NCBI GenBank assembly: GCA_016208495.1
Contig: JACQXX010000117.1
Location: 1 to 49,023, forward strand
Length of the DNA stretch: 49,023 nt
Reading direction: 5' to 3'
Origin: Acidobacteriota bacterium
GTDB lineage: Bacteria > Acidobacteriota > Blastocatellia > Chloracidobacteriales > Chloracidobacteriaceae
Below the pieces are notes generated by a model. It worked only from the letters and a program-made list of their open reading frames with translations, searched no databases and was not told where the DNA came from. The translations under genes and the position numbers were made by a program. Positions 9,563 to 18,371 of the stretch are shown in pieces. Position 1 is the stretch's first letter. Each line of letters opens with the position of its first letter.

Positions 9563-10396
9563 ATGAGCTTCCCCACGCTTTTTCGAAATAATAAACCGGT
9601 GATTGGAATGATCCACGTCGGGGCCCTCCCCGGAACACCCGCCAGTCACCAATCAGTGGATGAGATTGCAACCGAAGCACTCCGTGAAGCTCGACTGCTT
9701 CGCAACCTGGGGTTTGACGGTCTGATGATTGAAAATATGCACGACACGCCCTATTTGAAAGGAAGCGTTGGGCCGGAAATCGTGGCGGCCATGACCGTGA
9801 TTGCCTCCCGAATGAAAGCTGAAATTGACGTGCCGCTTGGAATTCAGATTCTGGCGGGTGCCAACCTCGAAGCCCTGGCCGTGGCCCACGCCGCCAATTT
9901 TGATTTTATCCGCGTCGAAGGATTTACCTTTGCTCACGTGGCGGACGAAGGGCTGATTGAATCTTCAGCCGCCAAACTCCTCCGGTATCGCCGAATGATT
10001 GGCGCCGACCAGATTCAAATTTGGGCTGATATCAAGAAAAAACACTCATCGCATGCCATAACCGCAGATGTGGGGTTAGGCGAAACGGCTGAAGCGGCTG
10101 AATTTATGCGGGCTGATGCGGTGATTGTAACCGGCGCGGCAACCGGGAAACCGCCCAACCCGGCAGATTTTGGTGAAGTGAAGCGGCACTGCACCTTGCC
10201 GGTCATTCTTGGGTCAGGAGTGTCTCCGGAAAACCTCGAATTATTCTTTCAACTGGCAGATGGCTTTATTGTCGGTTCAAGCCTGAAAGTAGCCGGGAAG
10301 TGGTCAAATCCAATTGATCCAAAACAGACCTCAATTTTCATTGAAAAGGTCAATGCGCTTCGACAGGCTACCCAATCAATACGTGATAGTTTTTAA
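9563..10396 (+). CDS. btpA: BtpA/SgcQ family protein
   Basis: A 277-residue TIM-barrel type protein. Recognisable segments are VIGMIHVGALPGTP at the N-terminus, GFDGLMIENMHDTPY, FDFIRVEGFTFAHVADEG and DAVIVTGAATGKPP, as in the BtpA family. BtpA is linked to photosystem I assembly in cyanobacteria, but relatives are widespread in non-photosynthetic bacteria with unclear roles. ATG 9563 is chosen because GAGGT lies five bases upstream; the ATG at 9527 touching the previous stop has no such site. The last 29 bases overlap the convergent TSUP gene. Confidence 0.88.
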   Translation: MSFPTLFRNNKPVIGMIHVGALPGTPASHQSVDEIATEALREARLLRNLGFDGLMIENMHDTPYLKGSVGPEIVAAMTVIASRMKAEIDVPLGIQILAGANLEALAVAHAANFDFIRVEGFTFAHVADEGLIESSAAKLLRYRRMIGADQIQIWADIKKKHSSHAITADVGLGETAEAAEFMRADAVIVTGAATGKPPNPADFGEVKRHCTLPVILGSGVSPENLELFFQLADGFIVGSSLKVAGKWSNPIDPKQTSIFIEKVNALRQATQSIRDSF

Positions 10397-11141
10397 AGAC
10401 CAGGAAAAGTGCCACTGCCATCACAAAAACGGCAAACCCATTGCGCAAGCTGGAGGCGCGGACACGGGTCGAAAGTGCGGTTCCGCCAAGTGTTCCGGTA
10501 ACGGCCAGCAGGGCGACCAGCCCCGTCAATTTCAAATCAAAATGTGCCTGACTCAAGTGACCCAGCAATCCAGCCGCGCAGTTAATGGCAATCACCACCA
10601 GTGACGTTCCAACCGCGTCTTTCATATCCAGACCAGCAAACAGGACCAGGGCTGGAACAATCAGGAACCCGCCACCGACGCCCAAGAATCCGGTTAAAAC
10701 CCCAACCACCATTCCAACTCCAATGGCTTTGGGCATACTGGGTGGACCTTCTGGCGTTTGTGAAACTTCATCCGACTGGTCTTTTCGGGTCAGCATCAAG
10801 GTAGCCACAACAAGCATCAAGGCCGCAAACGCCAGCATCAGCGCGTTGGAGGAAAGAAGCCGGGTAAATCTGGCGCCAACCACCGCGCCAGCCATCCCAG
10901 CACCACCAAAAATCAAACCGGTTTTGAGTTCAACACAGCCATTTCGATAGTGAAGCGATGCTCCAACCAGACTCGTCGCCCCAACTACGGCCAGCGACAT
11001 GCTGATGGCATCGTGGGCTTCAACCCCAAGCACATAGACCAGTACCGGGACTGTAATAATTGAACCGCCTCCACCGATTAAACCCAAAGAAAACCCAATC
11101 GCGGCGCTTAAAATCAACCCAATGATAAATTGAAGACTCAC
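10368..11141 (-). CDS. TSUP family transporter (TauE/SafE)
   Basis: A 257-residue integral membrane protein. It has the family's two homologous halves: GFSLGLIGGGGSIITVPVLVYVLG near the N-terminus and GVLTGFLGVGGGFLIVPALVLFAG in the middle, with about eight hydrophobic helices in total. Members export sulfite, sulfonates or related anions. The GTG at 11141 is preferred because GGAG lies seven bases upstream; the longer frame begins at a TTG (11183) and adds polar residues. The sulfur operon is 19 kb away, so a sulfur-anion substrate is plausible but unproven. Confidence 0.88.
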   Translation of the reverse strand: MSLQFIIGLILSAAIGFSLGLIGGGGSIITVPVLVYVLGVEAHDAISMSLAVVGATSLVGASLHYRNGCVELKTGLIFGGAGMAGAVVGARFTRLLSSNALMLAFAALMLVVATLMLTRKDQSDEVSQTPEGPPSMPKAIGVGMVVGVLTGFLGVGGGFLIVPALVLFAGLDMKDAVGTSLVVIAINCAAGLLGHLSQAHFDLKLTGLVALLAVTGTLGGTALSTRVRASSLRNGFAVFVMAVALFLVFKNYHVLIG

Positions 11142-11285
11142 GTTGTGCTCCGTGGTGTAAGGGAAGGATGGTGAAACTACCAAGCATAGAACAGAATCAG
11201 GGGAAATACCTAATCGGACAATTTTTTCTGTTTCATTCCCACTCCACCACGGACTACGGGAACTGATAAAAAGCAGGCCGATGGT

Positions 11286-12842
11286 TCACTTTACCTGAGC
11301 GACTTCAAATTTCACGCCTTCAAAAGGTGTATGGTTTTGGATCAAAGATTTCAACACCGTGCCAATTGAAGTTTCGTCATTCCCACTTATCAAAAAAATG
11401 GTTGATTTAGGATTGCGTTTGACCGCCAGCACAAACGCACGGTATTTTTTGGCGGCTTGAAGTGCCTGTTTGAGGGCGGGCTTCCCTAGTATTTTTTCCC
11501 AGCTTTCCAGTTCCTTGACCTGACTTGATTTCAAAACTACCAGTCCATTCATTCCTGGGTAGGTCTCAAATGCAGTGAGGGCATCAGGAGAAAGTCCATT
11601 GCCGACATAGGTGCTGCTATATCCAGCTCGGATACCTCGGGCCAGTTCCTGTGCCAGAGGCCGAAACCCGGCATCAGCCAAAACACTGGTTCGAACAAAC
11701 AGACGCAAATGCGGGTCACTTATCCTGTCACCCAGGGCCTGGCGGGCGGTCGAGACATATTCATCAACAAACCCATCAAAGAGCGACTGACCCGATTCAA
11801 TTCGTTTTCGAATTGCCGGCATCATCGCTTTGGCGGTTTTATCAATAAATGGATCGTTGTAAAACGACTGGTCAATCGCAATAAATTTTTCGAAATACTG
11901 GCTGGTCGAGACTTTTTGAAATACCAGCCCGTTGCCCAAGGCCGTCGCCAGCACTTCATCCAGAATGTGATACACGGCCAGTGAATCCGGGTCCGGGTGC
12001 CTCGCAAAGGCATTGACCAGGGCAATCCGTTTTTCAACCGGCGACAGGCTAAAGAAATGGTGAAAAACTTCGTGGAGCACCACATCAATTCGCTGCTCTG
12101 GCCTTTCGCCTTCCAGCACTTCAACAGTTGAAAAGTTGTCAAAGACTTCGCCGCTGGTGTGCTGATTTTTGGATTTGGGACGCGCCATCAAAAAAATGTT
12201 GATCGCATAACCCGGTGCAATTTGGGACTCATAAAACCGGGCGACCTGATTGCTGAATTCGGTGAGATTTTTCTGAGCCATGAGATCGGTAAACTGTTTG
12301 ACGAACGGCTCGGAAATCCGCTTGCCTTCGGTTTCCCACCACGGATGAAACCGAAGCTGGAAACTTCGGAGAATCGCTGTCAACTGGTAGGCATCCGCCG
12401 GAAGGACCGTCACGGCCAGGGCTGACTGGTAATCATCAACGTTGGTCGCAATTAAACTGGCAATCCGGATTTTCTTGCTCAAATCAACATAGGGTTGAAC
12501 GGGCGGATTGGGCTGATACAGCGGCTCCTCGGGCAGTTGCCCAAGTTTAACTGATTCAAAATATCGCTGGCGGCATTCACGCCACTGGGCAAGGAGTCTT
12601 TCATCTTCGGCTGACCAGCCGATTTTATTTTTCCACAGTTCGCGAAAGACTTCGCCTGAGCCCATTTCCAGGCCAGCCATGGCATCAAGCTGATAACACA
12701 GGTTGGAAAGTTCAGTGGTGTAAAAGTGAAAGGTAATCCCCTGGGGATTTGATTGAGGTGGGAAACTGGCGGTAAACCCAGAAATTGAAAACAGCCCAAA
12801 ACACAGAAAAAGCAAGATGATTCGGCGCAAAGCCAGATTCAT
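11286..12842 (-). CDS. secreted zincin-like metallopeptidase-like protein
   Basis: A 518-residue exported protein that I cannot place in a named family. ATG 12842 has GGAG six bases upstream and gives a clear signal peptide (RRIILLFLCFGLFSISGFTA). In the middle is VLHEVFHHFF with H257, E258 and H261, an HExxH zinc-peptidase motif, followed 35 residues later by DEVLATALG, whose E296 is a good candidate third ligand as in gluzincins. The rest is helical and Phe/Gln rich. Activity is inferred from the motif only. It is divergent from the Septu-like pair, with repeat arrays between. Confidence 0.7.
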   Translation of the reverse strand: MNLALRRIILLFLCFGLFSISGFTASFPPQSNPQGITFHFYTTELSNLCYQLDAMAGLEMGSGEVFRELWKNKIGWSAEDERLLAQWRECRQRYFESVKLGQLPEEPLYQPNPPVQPYVDLSKKIRIASLIATNVDDYQSALAVTVLPADAYQLTAILRSFQLRFHPWWETEGKRISEPFVKQFTDLMAQKNLTEFSNQVARFYESQIAPGYAINIFLMARPKSKNQHTSGEVFDNFSTVEVLEGERPEQRIDVVLHEVFHHFFSLSPVEKRIALVNAFARHPDPDSLAVYHILDEVLATALGNGLVFQKVSTSQYFEKFIAIDQSFYNDPFIDKTAKAMMPAIRKRIESGQSLFDGFVDEYVSTARQALGDRISDPHLRLFVRTSVLADAGFRPLAQELARGIRAGYSSTYVGNGLSPDALTAFETYPGMNGLVVLKSSQVKELESWEKILGKPALKQALQAAKKYRAFVLAVKRNPKSTIFLISGNDETSIGTVLKSLIQNHTPFEGVKFEVAQVK

Positions 12843-12939
12843 AGGTATCTCCAGGCACAGAGTGAGATTGAGTTCATTTTGAGGTTGGGGGAGAGCAAAC
12901 AGCAACTCCATTACAGCCTGTTTTACCTGGAGAGTTCCA

Positions 12940-13085
12940 TTTTTTAGGGCGGAAGACATTGGGCGGAAGACATCGGGCTGAGAAAACCAGGGCTGAGGGC
13001 CTGGGGCTTGGGGCTGAAGGCTCGAAGACTCGGGGCAATTGAAGGGATGAGGGATGAAATAAAACCCATTCTTCAGCCCAAATAT
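12940..13085. repeat. GGGCTGA-type short tandem array, left of the ATPase/HNH pair
   Basis: Reiterated units such as GGGCGGAAGACAT, GGGCTGAG and GGGGCTTGGGGCTGAAGG are followed by GGGATGAGGGATGAAATAAAA and TTCAGCCC. The stretch 13045-13080 is nearly the reverse complement of 15144-15180 on the other side of the gene pair, while 12976-13020 matches 15104-15145 in direct orientation. Related fragments lie at 24822-24858 and 37945-38000. Confidence 0.8.
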
Positions 13086-13170
13086 TCAATTCGACTTTAG
13101 AAACCAAAGAAGGGTAATCTGGGGTTAAAGGACAGCCGTGAACTTCAACTGAGACTTGGAGCTGGAAACG

Positions 13171-14448
13171 ATGATTCTGACTGAAATAGAAATGGTAAAT
13201 TACCGGGGCGCCTCAGCTTTGAAGCTGGAGTTAAACGAAAAACTGAATGTCTTTTTTGGAATGAATGGCGCGGGAAAGTCAACTGTTTTAGATGCTATTG
13301 CTCTCATGCTCTCGTGGCCTGCGAGCCGAATCCGTCACACCAACAACCCTGGACGACCGATTTCCGAAAGCGAAATTATGAATCATAAGTCTTTCGCCTC
13401 AATTGAAGTATCGTCCAATACGCCTCAAGGGAAAGTGAATTGGAAACTCTTGAAAAATAGGGCTGGTCACCTTGCCTCGGATGAAAAGAGCCAATTTCTC
13501 AAATTGAATGACTATACACGGTGGCTTCAAACACAAATTACAGAGACTTCGGAGCGCTGTAACCTTCCAGTCTTTGTGTATTACCCGGTCAACCGGGCGG
13601 TTGTGGATATTCCACTGCGGATTCGGGACAAACATCAATTCAGTTTACTTTCAGTTTATGAAGAAGCTTTAATCAGCGGCGCCAACTTCCGAACGTTCTT
13701 TGAATGGTTTCGGGAACGAGAAGACCTTGAGAATGAAAACCGAAAATATTTAGGCAGTCTCCTACCGCCTGAAGATTTTCAGTTTCCAGACTTGCAACTT
13801 GAAGCCGTTCGTCAGGTCCTTTCGGAATTTCTTCCGGAGTTTTCCAACCTTACCGTTCGTCGCAACCCTTTGCGTATGGAGGTCGAAAAAAATGGTCGGC
13901 GACTGGCCGTGAATCAGCTTTCTGATGGCGAAAAGTGTTTGGTGGCTTTGCTTGGTGATCTGGCTCGAAGGATGGCCATTGCCAATCCTCGACTTAAAAA
14001 CCCGTTACAAGGAGTGGGGATTGTCCTGATTGACGAAATTGATCTCCACCTGCACCCAAAATGGCAACGTTTGATTGTTCCCACATTAGTCAAAGTATTC
14101 CCCAACTGTCAGTTTTTTATTTCCACCCATTCACCCCATGTTATTTCCCACGTGCAGCCAGAGGATTTGTTTCTGCTTGAACAAACAGGAACGGATATTA
14201 TCGCCACGAAGCCAAACGAGTCCTATGGAAAAAATGTAGATCGTATTTTAGAAGACTTGATGGGATTGGAAACGACCAGACCTGATCAGGTTCATGTTGA
14301 CCTTCAGAAAGTGTTTCAAGCCATTGAATCTGGAAACCTGGATGATGCCAGAACCCGAATTTCAGCACTTCAGAAAATGATAGGGAGTGATCCAGAATTG
14401 GTGAAAGCCGGAGTCCTCATTCGCCGAAAGGAACTGATCGGCAAATGA
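13171..14448 (+). CDS. ptuA: AAA ATPase of a Septu-like defence system (PtuA-like)
   Basis: A 425-residue RecF/SMC-type ATPase of the AAA_15/21 group. The N-terminus (ILTEIEMVNYRGASALKLEL) is typical of this group. The Walker A is GMNGAGKST (about residues 32-40). Near residue 250 comes an ABC-like signature NQLSDGEKC, then Walker B VLIDEIDLHLHP and the H-loop STHSPHVIS. ATG 13171 is preferred over the in-frame TTG at 13156 because purine-rich GGAG lies upstream of it. The stop overlaps the next start as ATGA. The neighbouring HNH nuclease of the TIGR02646 type makes a Septu (PtuAB) anti-phage pair the best reading. A retron effector without retron is less likely. Confidence 0.85.
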   Translation: MILTEIEMVNYRGASALKLELNEKLNVFFGMNGAGKSTVLDAIALMLSWPASRIRHTNNPGRPISESEIMNHKSFASIEVSSNTPQGKVNWKLLKNRAGHLASDEKSQFLKLNDYTRWLQTQITETSERCNLPVFVYYPVNRAVVDIPLRIRDKHQFSLLSVYEEALISGANFRTFFEWFREREDLENENRKYLGSLLPPEDFQFPDLQLEAVRQVLSEFLPEFSNLTVRRNPLRMEVEKNGRRLAVNQLSDGEKCLVALLGDLARRMAIANPRLKNPLQGVGIVLIDEIDLHLHPKWQRLIVPTLVKVFPNCQFFISTHSPHVISHVQPEDLFLLEQTGTDIIATKPNESYGKNVDRILEDLMGLETTRPDQVHVDLQKVFQAIESGNLDDARTRISALQKMIGSDPELVKAGVLIRRKELIGK

Positions 14449-15101
14449 AGTACATCGTAAAAAACGTTGAACCTCAAGCGTTTACGGACTGGAAGGCTCT
14501 GGCGAGTGAAGACTGGAAACCGTCATACGACAAGCTAAGTGGAGTTGAAAAGCAGACGGTCAAGGCCGCCTTAATGCGAGAGCAGGGAGATTTGTGTTGT
14601 TATTGTGAGCGGCGATTGACTGACGAGGACTCTCATATTGAGCATTTTAGACCCCAACATGACTCGCTGGTTGATCCTTTGGATTTTGCCAATCTGTTAT
14701 GTTCTTGTCAGAACAAACTCATGGCTGGTGAGCCCCGGCATTGTGGGAATTTGAAAGGTGACTGGTTTGATGACCGATTGTTGATCTCACCTCTCAACCC
14801 AGGATGTGAACAACGGTTTGTTTATTATGGCAATGGCACGATCCATCCTGCAAATGCTGAAGATGAAGCCGCCAAAATAACTATTCAACGTCTTGGGTTA
14901 GGAATTGCTAAATTGAATGACCTTCGCAAAAAAGCGATAGATCCTTTTCTTGATGAATCACTAGACGATAGGGAGTTCAAGACTTTTGTGGCTGCCTATT
15001 TGCAGCGAGATAATGAAAATAGATTTGGGGAGTTTTGGACAACGATTCACTCTTTATTTGGCCAGGATCAAGAAAGACCAGGGCCTGGGGCTCAGGGCTG
15101 A
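14445..15101 (+). CDS. ptuB: HNH endonuclease (TIGR02646/PtuB-like)
   Basis: A 218-residue protein translationally coupled to the ATPase (4-base overlap). The HNH core reads CCYCERRL...SHIEHFRPQ, about residues 49-70, followed by NLLCSCQN as the second metal-binding part. This is the pattern of the TIGR02646 nucleases found with Septu and retron ATPases. It would cleave nucleic acid upon infection sensing by the ATPase. The last dozen residues (QDQERPGPGAQG) are encoded by the GGGCTGA-type array, whose CAGGGCTGA supplies the stop, so the native C-terminus was probably replaced. Confidence 0.85.
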   Translation: MKYIVKNVEPQAFTDWKALASEDWKPSYDKLSGVEKQTVKAALMREQGDLCCYCERRLTDEDSHIEHFRPQHDSLVDPLDFANLLCSCQNKLMAGEPRHCGNLKGDWFDDRLLISPLNPGCEQRFVYYGNGTIHPANAEDEAAKITIQRLGLGIAKLNDLRKKAIDPFLDESLDDREFKTFVAAYLQRDNENRFGEFWTTIHSLFGQDQERPGPGAQG

Positions 15102-15245
15102 AGACATCGGGCTGAGAAAACCAGGGCTCAGGGCTTGGGGCTCAGGGCTGAAGAATTGGTTTTATTTCATCCCTCATCCCTTCTTTTGCTCCGAGCTTGC
15201 GAGTCTTCAGCTCCGAGCCCGACAGTCTTCAGCCCGATTCCTTCA
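15075..15245. repeat. inverted GGGCTGA/TCAGCCC array between convergent genes
   Basis: The left part repeats CAGGGCTGA, GGGGCTCAGGGCTGAAG and similar units. The core holds ATTTCATCCCTCATCCC. The right part repeats CTTCAGCCC and CTTCAGCTCCGAG, the inverted form. The two genes that converge here both end inside it, each with Gln-Gly-stop encoded by CAGGGCTGA. It can fold into a long imperfect hairpin and may act as terminator for both. Confidence 0.8.
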
Positions 15246-17522
15246 GCCCTGAGAGAGAGGAGAAATCCGAACGGCGACGTGTTTGTGATATGGCGTTCCG
15301 GCAATCGGGTCCATATCGTGGGTTGAGGTTAGTTCGTTGATGCGGGCGCCGGACCGTTTCCTCCCTGCGCCATTGGAAGGATGTTCCATTCCGTACCCGT
15401 GCGGGAGCGTGACCACGCCACGCTGAACCGATGGATGAACTTCAAGTTGAACCTGAACCTGACCGCGTTTGGATTCACACACCACCCAATCTCCGTTTTT
15501 GACGCCCAATTGTGTCGCATCCTCAGGATGAATCCGAAGCGCCCCGTCCGGATCCTGTTTGCGCCAGGATGGGTCACGGTAGATGGTGTTGGCATTGTAT
15601 GAACGGCGTTCACCCGCCACCAGCACAAATGGATAGCCAGAAGCTGTCTGGTCATTCCTGGTCGAAAGCTGCCGAACCGCTTCGAGCATTTCGGGAATTT
15701 CCAAATGGATTTTCCCATCTTTGTGGCGAATGAAATTCCAGTTGTCTTCATATTCGTTGACGCTAAAGACAACACCTGACCGCGAGCGGAGCAAGGCTTC
15801 AAAGAGCACTTCCCCAAGCATTGGCCCGTCTCCGCGATGCCCGGCGCGTTTAACGGCCTCAGGATTTCGTGCGGCAAACTGATGAGCGGTTGCCCACAGG
15901 AAGGCAGCCGCGGCAGCGCCATCAGGGAGTGTCGGTCCGAGCGTTCGATACAAAATGATCGGGGCCAGATCGGCCAGTTCCGGATGCTGTTTGAGGTATT
16001 TCTGGGATGCCATGGCAAAGGGCAGACGACCCATTTTTGCGGCGGCGGAAAGCTCGGGAAACTCGGCTGGAAGAGCACCCATTGCCTGAACGAGCCGGGT
16101 GTAAATTTCTGGTTCGGGAAGGGTTCCAGGGAGTGGCTCCAGCAATGGTTTGCGCAAGTGAAAGGCGTTACTCGGAAACTCAAGATTGAAAAACGTGGCT
16201 TCCCATTTCTCAAACTGCGACGAAGCCGGCAACACATAGTGCGCCAGCCGGGCTGATTCAGTCATGGCCACATCAATCACCACCAGCAGCTCAAGTTTGG
16301 CAAACGCTTTTTCATAGGCATGCGTATCCGCCGCCGTCACCAACGGGTTGGCACTATCAATCACCAATCCACGAGTTCGGTCTGGATGATCGGTATCAAT
16401 TTCAAGCGGTAAAATATTGGGAGGCAACAGGTTGGCGATGAATGGAAAACCGGTGACCGCCGACCGCATTTGACGCTCGCCTTCCTCGGAATGACCAATC
16501 AATGGCACCAGATAGGTATGAAAATTGTTGCCGCCCGGTTTTCCGAAATTGCCCGTCAATAAATAGAGCAATGCCCGCAAATAAGAATTGAGCGTGCTGT
16601 TGAGTGTTTGTTCGATTCCAAGGTCGGTCCGGACTGCACAACTTGACGCCCCGGTAATCACAGCCACCGCCTGTTCAACGTCGGCCAGATTGACTCCGGC
16701 ACAGGCAATAAATTCTTCGATTGGAATATTAGCCAGTGTGTCACGAACGGCTTCAAACCCGACGGTGCGCTGATCGAGAAATGATTGATCCTGACGCTGA
16801 TCACAAACAATCATGGCCAGCATGGCCGACAGCAAAAAGGCATCGGTTCCAGGTTTGAGTTGCAAATGCAGATCCGCCATCGCCGCCGTTTCAGTCCGTC
16901 GCGGATCAATCACAATCATTTTGCGGTTGGGGTCTTTTTGAATCTCAATCAACACCGTGCGGGCGTTCCGAATCCCATGCGATTGCCAGGGATTGGTGCC
17001 GATAAACAGCACAACCTCCGCGTTTTCAACATCTTCGGTCGGGTGACAGTTTTGCCGCCCATACAATCGCCCGTCAACCCAAAAGCCACCGGTTTTTTCC
17101 TGAGCCAGCGCCGAATAATAATTGACGGTTTTCATAGCAACCCGAAGCGCCTTGGAATAGGGACCCGCCAGATGATTTCCCTGTCCGCCGCCGCCGTAAA
17201 ACGCCAGGCTTTTGCCTCCAAAGGTGTCGCGTAACTCAACCAGTTTGGCGGCAATTTCGCTGATGGCCGTCTCCCACGAAATTTCTTCAAAGGTCCCATC
17301 CGGTCGCCGACGAAGTGGCGACGTGAGCCGGTCTCCGTGATTTTGATAGTAATTGAGCCGCTGGGCTTTCTGGCACAAATACCCGGTTGAAACCGGATGT
17401 GCTTTGTCACCTCGAATTTTGGCGAGTTCACGCCCGCGAACTTCGACTTCGATGCCACAGTTACGGCTGCATAGGATGCAGGCCGTCGGTTGCCAGGTGC
17501 TGGTCAGTTCGGTTTGGGTCAT
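15243..17522 (-). CDS. molybdopterin-dependent oxidoreductase (formate dehydrogenase-like)
   Basis: A 759-residue protein of the DMSO reductase superfamily. C15, C18, C22 and C50 (CILCSRNC...YLC) form the N-terminal [4Fe-4S] site. The Mo-bis-MGD fold follows (VVLFIGTNPWQSHGIRNAR, IVIDPRRTETA, ADLHLQLKPGTDAFLLSA), then the C-terminal dinucleotide-binding domain (IHPEDATQLGVKNGDWV, VTLPHGYGME). Where formate dehydrogenases carry the Mo-binding Cys or Sec, this protein reads ALAQEKTGGFWVDG with no Cys, so the substrate may not be formate. ATG 17522 has AAGGAG in front and overlaps the TetR stop as ATGA. No twin-arginine signal is seen, so it is probably cytoplasmic. Confidence 0.9.
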   Translation of the reverse strand: MTQTELTSTWQPTACILCSRNCGIEVEVRGRELAKIRGDKAHPVSTGYLCQKAQRLNYYQNHGDRLTSPLRRRPDGTFEEISWETAISEIAAKLVELRDTFGGKSLAFYGGGGQGNHLAGPYSKALRVAMKTVNYYSALAQEKTGGFWVDGRLYGRQNCHPTEDVENAEVVLFIGTNPWQSHGIRNARTVLIEIQKDPNRKMIVIDPRRTETAAMADLHLQLKPGTDAFLLSAMLAMIVCDQRQDQSFLDQRTVGFEAVRDTLANIPIEEFIACAGVNLADVEQAVAVITGASSCAVRTDLGIEQTLNSTLNSYLRALLYLLTGNFGKPGGNNFHTYLVPLIGHSEEGERQMRSAVTGFPFIANLLPPNILPLEIDTDHPDRTRGLVIDSANPLVTAADTHAYEKAFAKLELLVVIDVAMTESARLAHYVLPASSQFEKWEATFFNLEFPSNAFHLRKPLLEPLPGTLPEPEIYTRLVQAMGALPAEFPELSAAAKMGRLPFAMASQKYLKQHPELADLAPIILYRTLGPTLPDGAAAAAFLWATAHQFAARNPEAVKRAGHRGDGPMLGEVLFEALLRSRSGVVFSVNEYEDNWNFIRHKDGKIHLEIPEMLEAVRQLSTRNDQTASGYPFVLVAGERRSYNANTIYRDPSWRKQDPDGALRIHPEDATQLGVKNGDWVVCESKRGQVQVQLEVHPSVQRGVVTLPHGYGMEHPSNGAGRKRSGARINELTSTHDMDPIAGTPYHKHVAVRISPLSQG

Positions 17523-18154
17523 ACATCTCCTTGGGTCGAGTCTTCAGTTGGTTGATCTTTGGATTTTTTTGAAAGCAGCTCCTGGCAAAGCTGGAGCGCA
17601 ATCGTCCGGTTGGCTTTCAGGATTTCGTCGGAAAACTGTGGGGAATCAACTGCCCGGGCCAGCATCAAGCCCCCAATCATTTGCGAGACAAGAGCAATGG
17701 CCAGGGTTCGATCCGTTTCGGCGTCGGTTGAGAGTCGTTTGCAAATTTCGGAGACCAGTCGCTGAATGTATTTTTCATACATTTGTCTGGCTTCGGGGCT
17801 GCTCCGGGTCACATCCGGCGTCAGAGCCGGGAGTGGGCACCCTTCGCTGACCATATCGCGGTGGGTACGACTTAAATAGGCTGAAACCAATGCCTGAATC
17901 CACTCAGCGTCCGAGTGATGCTTCAGAAGTTCTCCGACAGCCGCGCTCCGAGCCTTCAACGATGAGGCCAGAGCCTCAGCAAACAGGGCCTCTTTGGAAG
18001 GAAAATGGGCATAGAACCCGCCCGGCGTCAGTCCGGCTTCGGCCATCACGGCATCAACACCAACTCCGTTATAGCCGTGTTCACGAAAAAGGCGGGCTGC
18101 GGCCTGGAGGATTTTCTGTCGGGATTCTTCTTTTCGGTTGGCTGGATATCGCAT
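17519..18154 (-). CDS. TetR/AcrR family regulator
   Basis: A 211-residue regulator. The N-terminal helix-turn-helix domain is clear (RQKILQAAARLFREHGYNGVGVDAVMAEAGLTPGGFYAHFPSKEALFAEAL, residues about 12-62), followed by a helical ligand-binding domain. The segment GGFYAHFPSKEAL is typical of this family. It precedes the molybdopterin oxidoreductase with a four-base overlap and probably controls that operon and itself through the palindrome just upstream of its start. The inducer is unknown. Confidence 0.92.
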   Translation of the reverse strand: MRYPANRKEESRQKILQAAARLFREHGYNGVGVDAVMAEAGLTPGGFYAHFPSKEALFAEALASSLKARSAAVGELLKHHSDAEWIQALVSAYLSRTHRDMVSEGCPLPALTPDVTRSSPEARQMYEKYIQRLVSEICKRLSTDAETDRTLAIALVSQMIGGLMLARAVDSPQFSDEILKANRTIALQLCQELLSKKSKDQPTEDSTQGDV

Positions 18155-18158
18155 ATCG

Positions 18159-18186
18159 CCATAATATGACGAACGTCATATTATGG
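18159..18186. promoter_or_regulatory. TetR-type operator palindrome
   Basis: CCATAATATGACG at 18159-18171 and its exact reverse complement at 18174-18186 are separated by two bases. This 13+2+13 inverted repeat ends four bases before the TetR start codon, as expected for an autoregulatory operator blocking transcription or early elongation of the TetR-oxidoreductase operon. Confidence 0.8.
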
Positions 18187-18282
18187 CAAGCAAAAAGTCT
18201 CTTCAGAAAAAGGGGTTGCGTTTAAATCAACAGACCAATTCCAAACTCATCGGCCTGGATGGATTCGTTTTCTCATCTCATT

Positions 18283-18361
18283 TTGGAATCATATCCCTGA
18301 TTTATCAGAGAGTTAACCCATTGAAATAATTGCTTTTCCCTGAACCCTGAACCCTCACTGG
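18283..18361. repeat. GAACCCT element, copy G1
   Basis: A core with GAGTTAACCCATTGAAAT precedes CCCTGAACCCTGAACCCT and CACTGGTA. The same order is found at 30474-30566, so the core and the array travel together. It lies 10 bases behind the stop of the LolA-like gene (minus strand). Confidence 0.7.
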
Positions 18362-18371
18362 TACGACTCTG

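Noticed and set aside
15243-17522. Selenocysteine-containing formate dehydrogenase
   Set aside because: There is no in-frame TGA in the gene at the position of the active-site Sec, and the region has no Cys or Sec.
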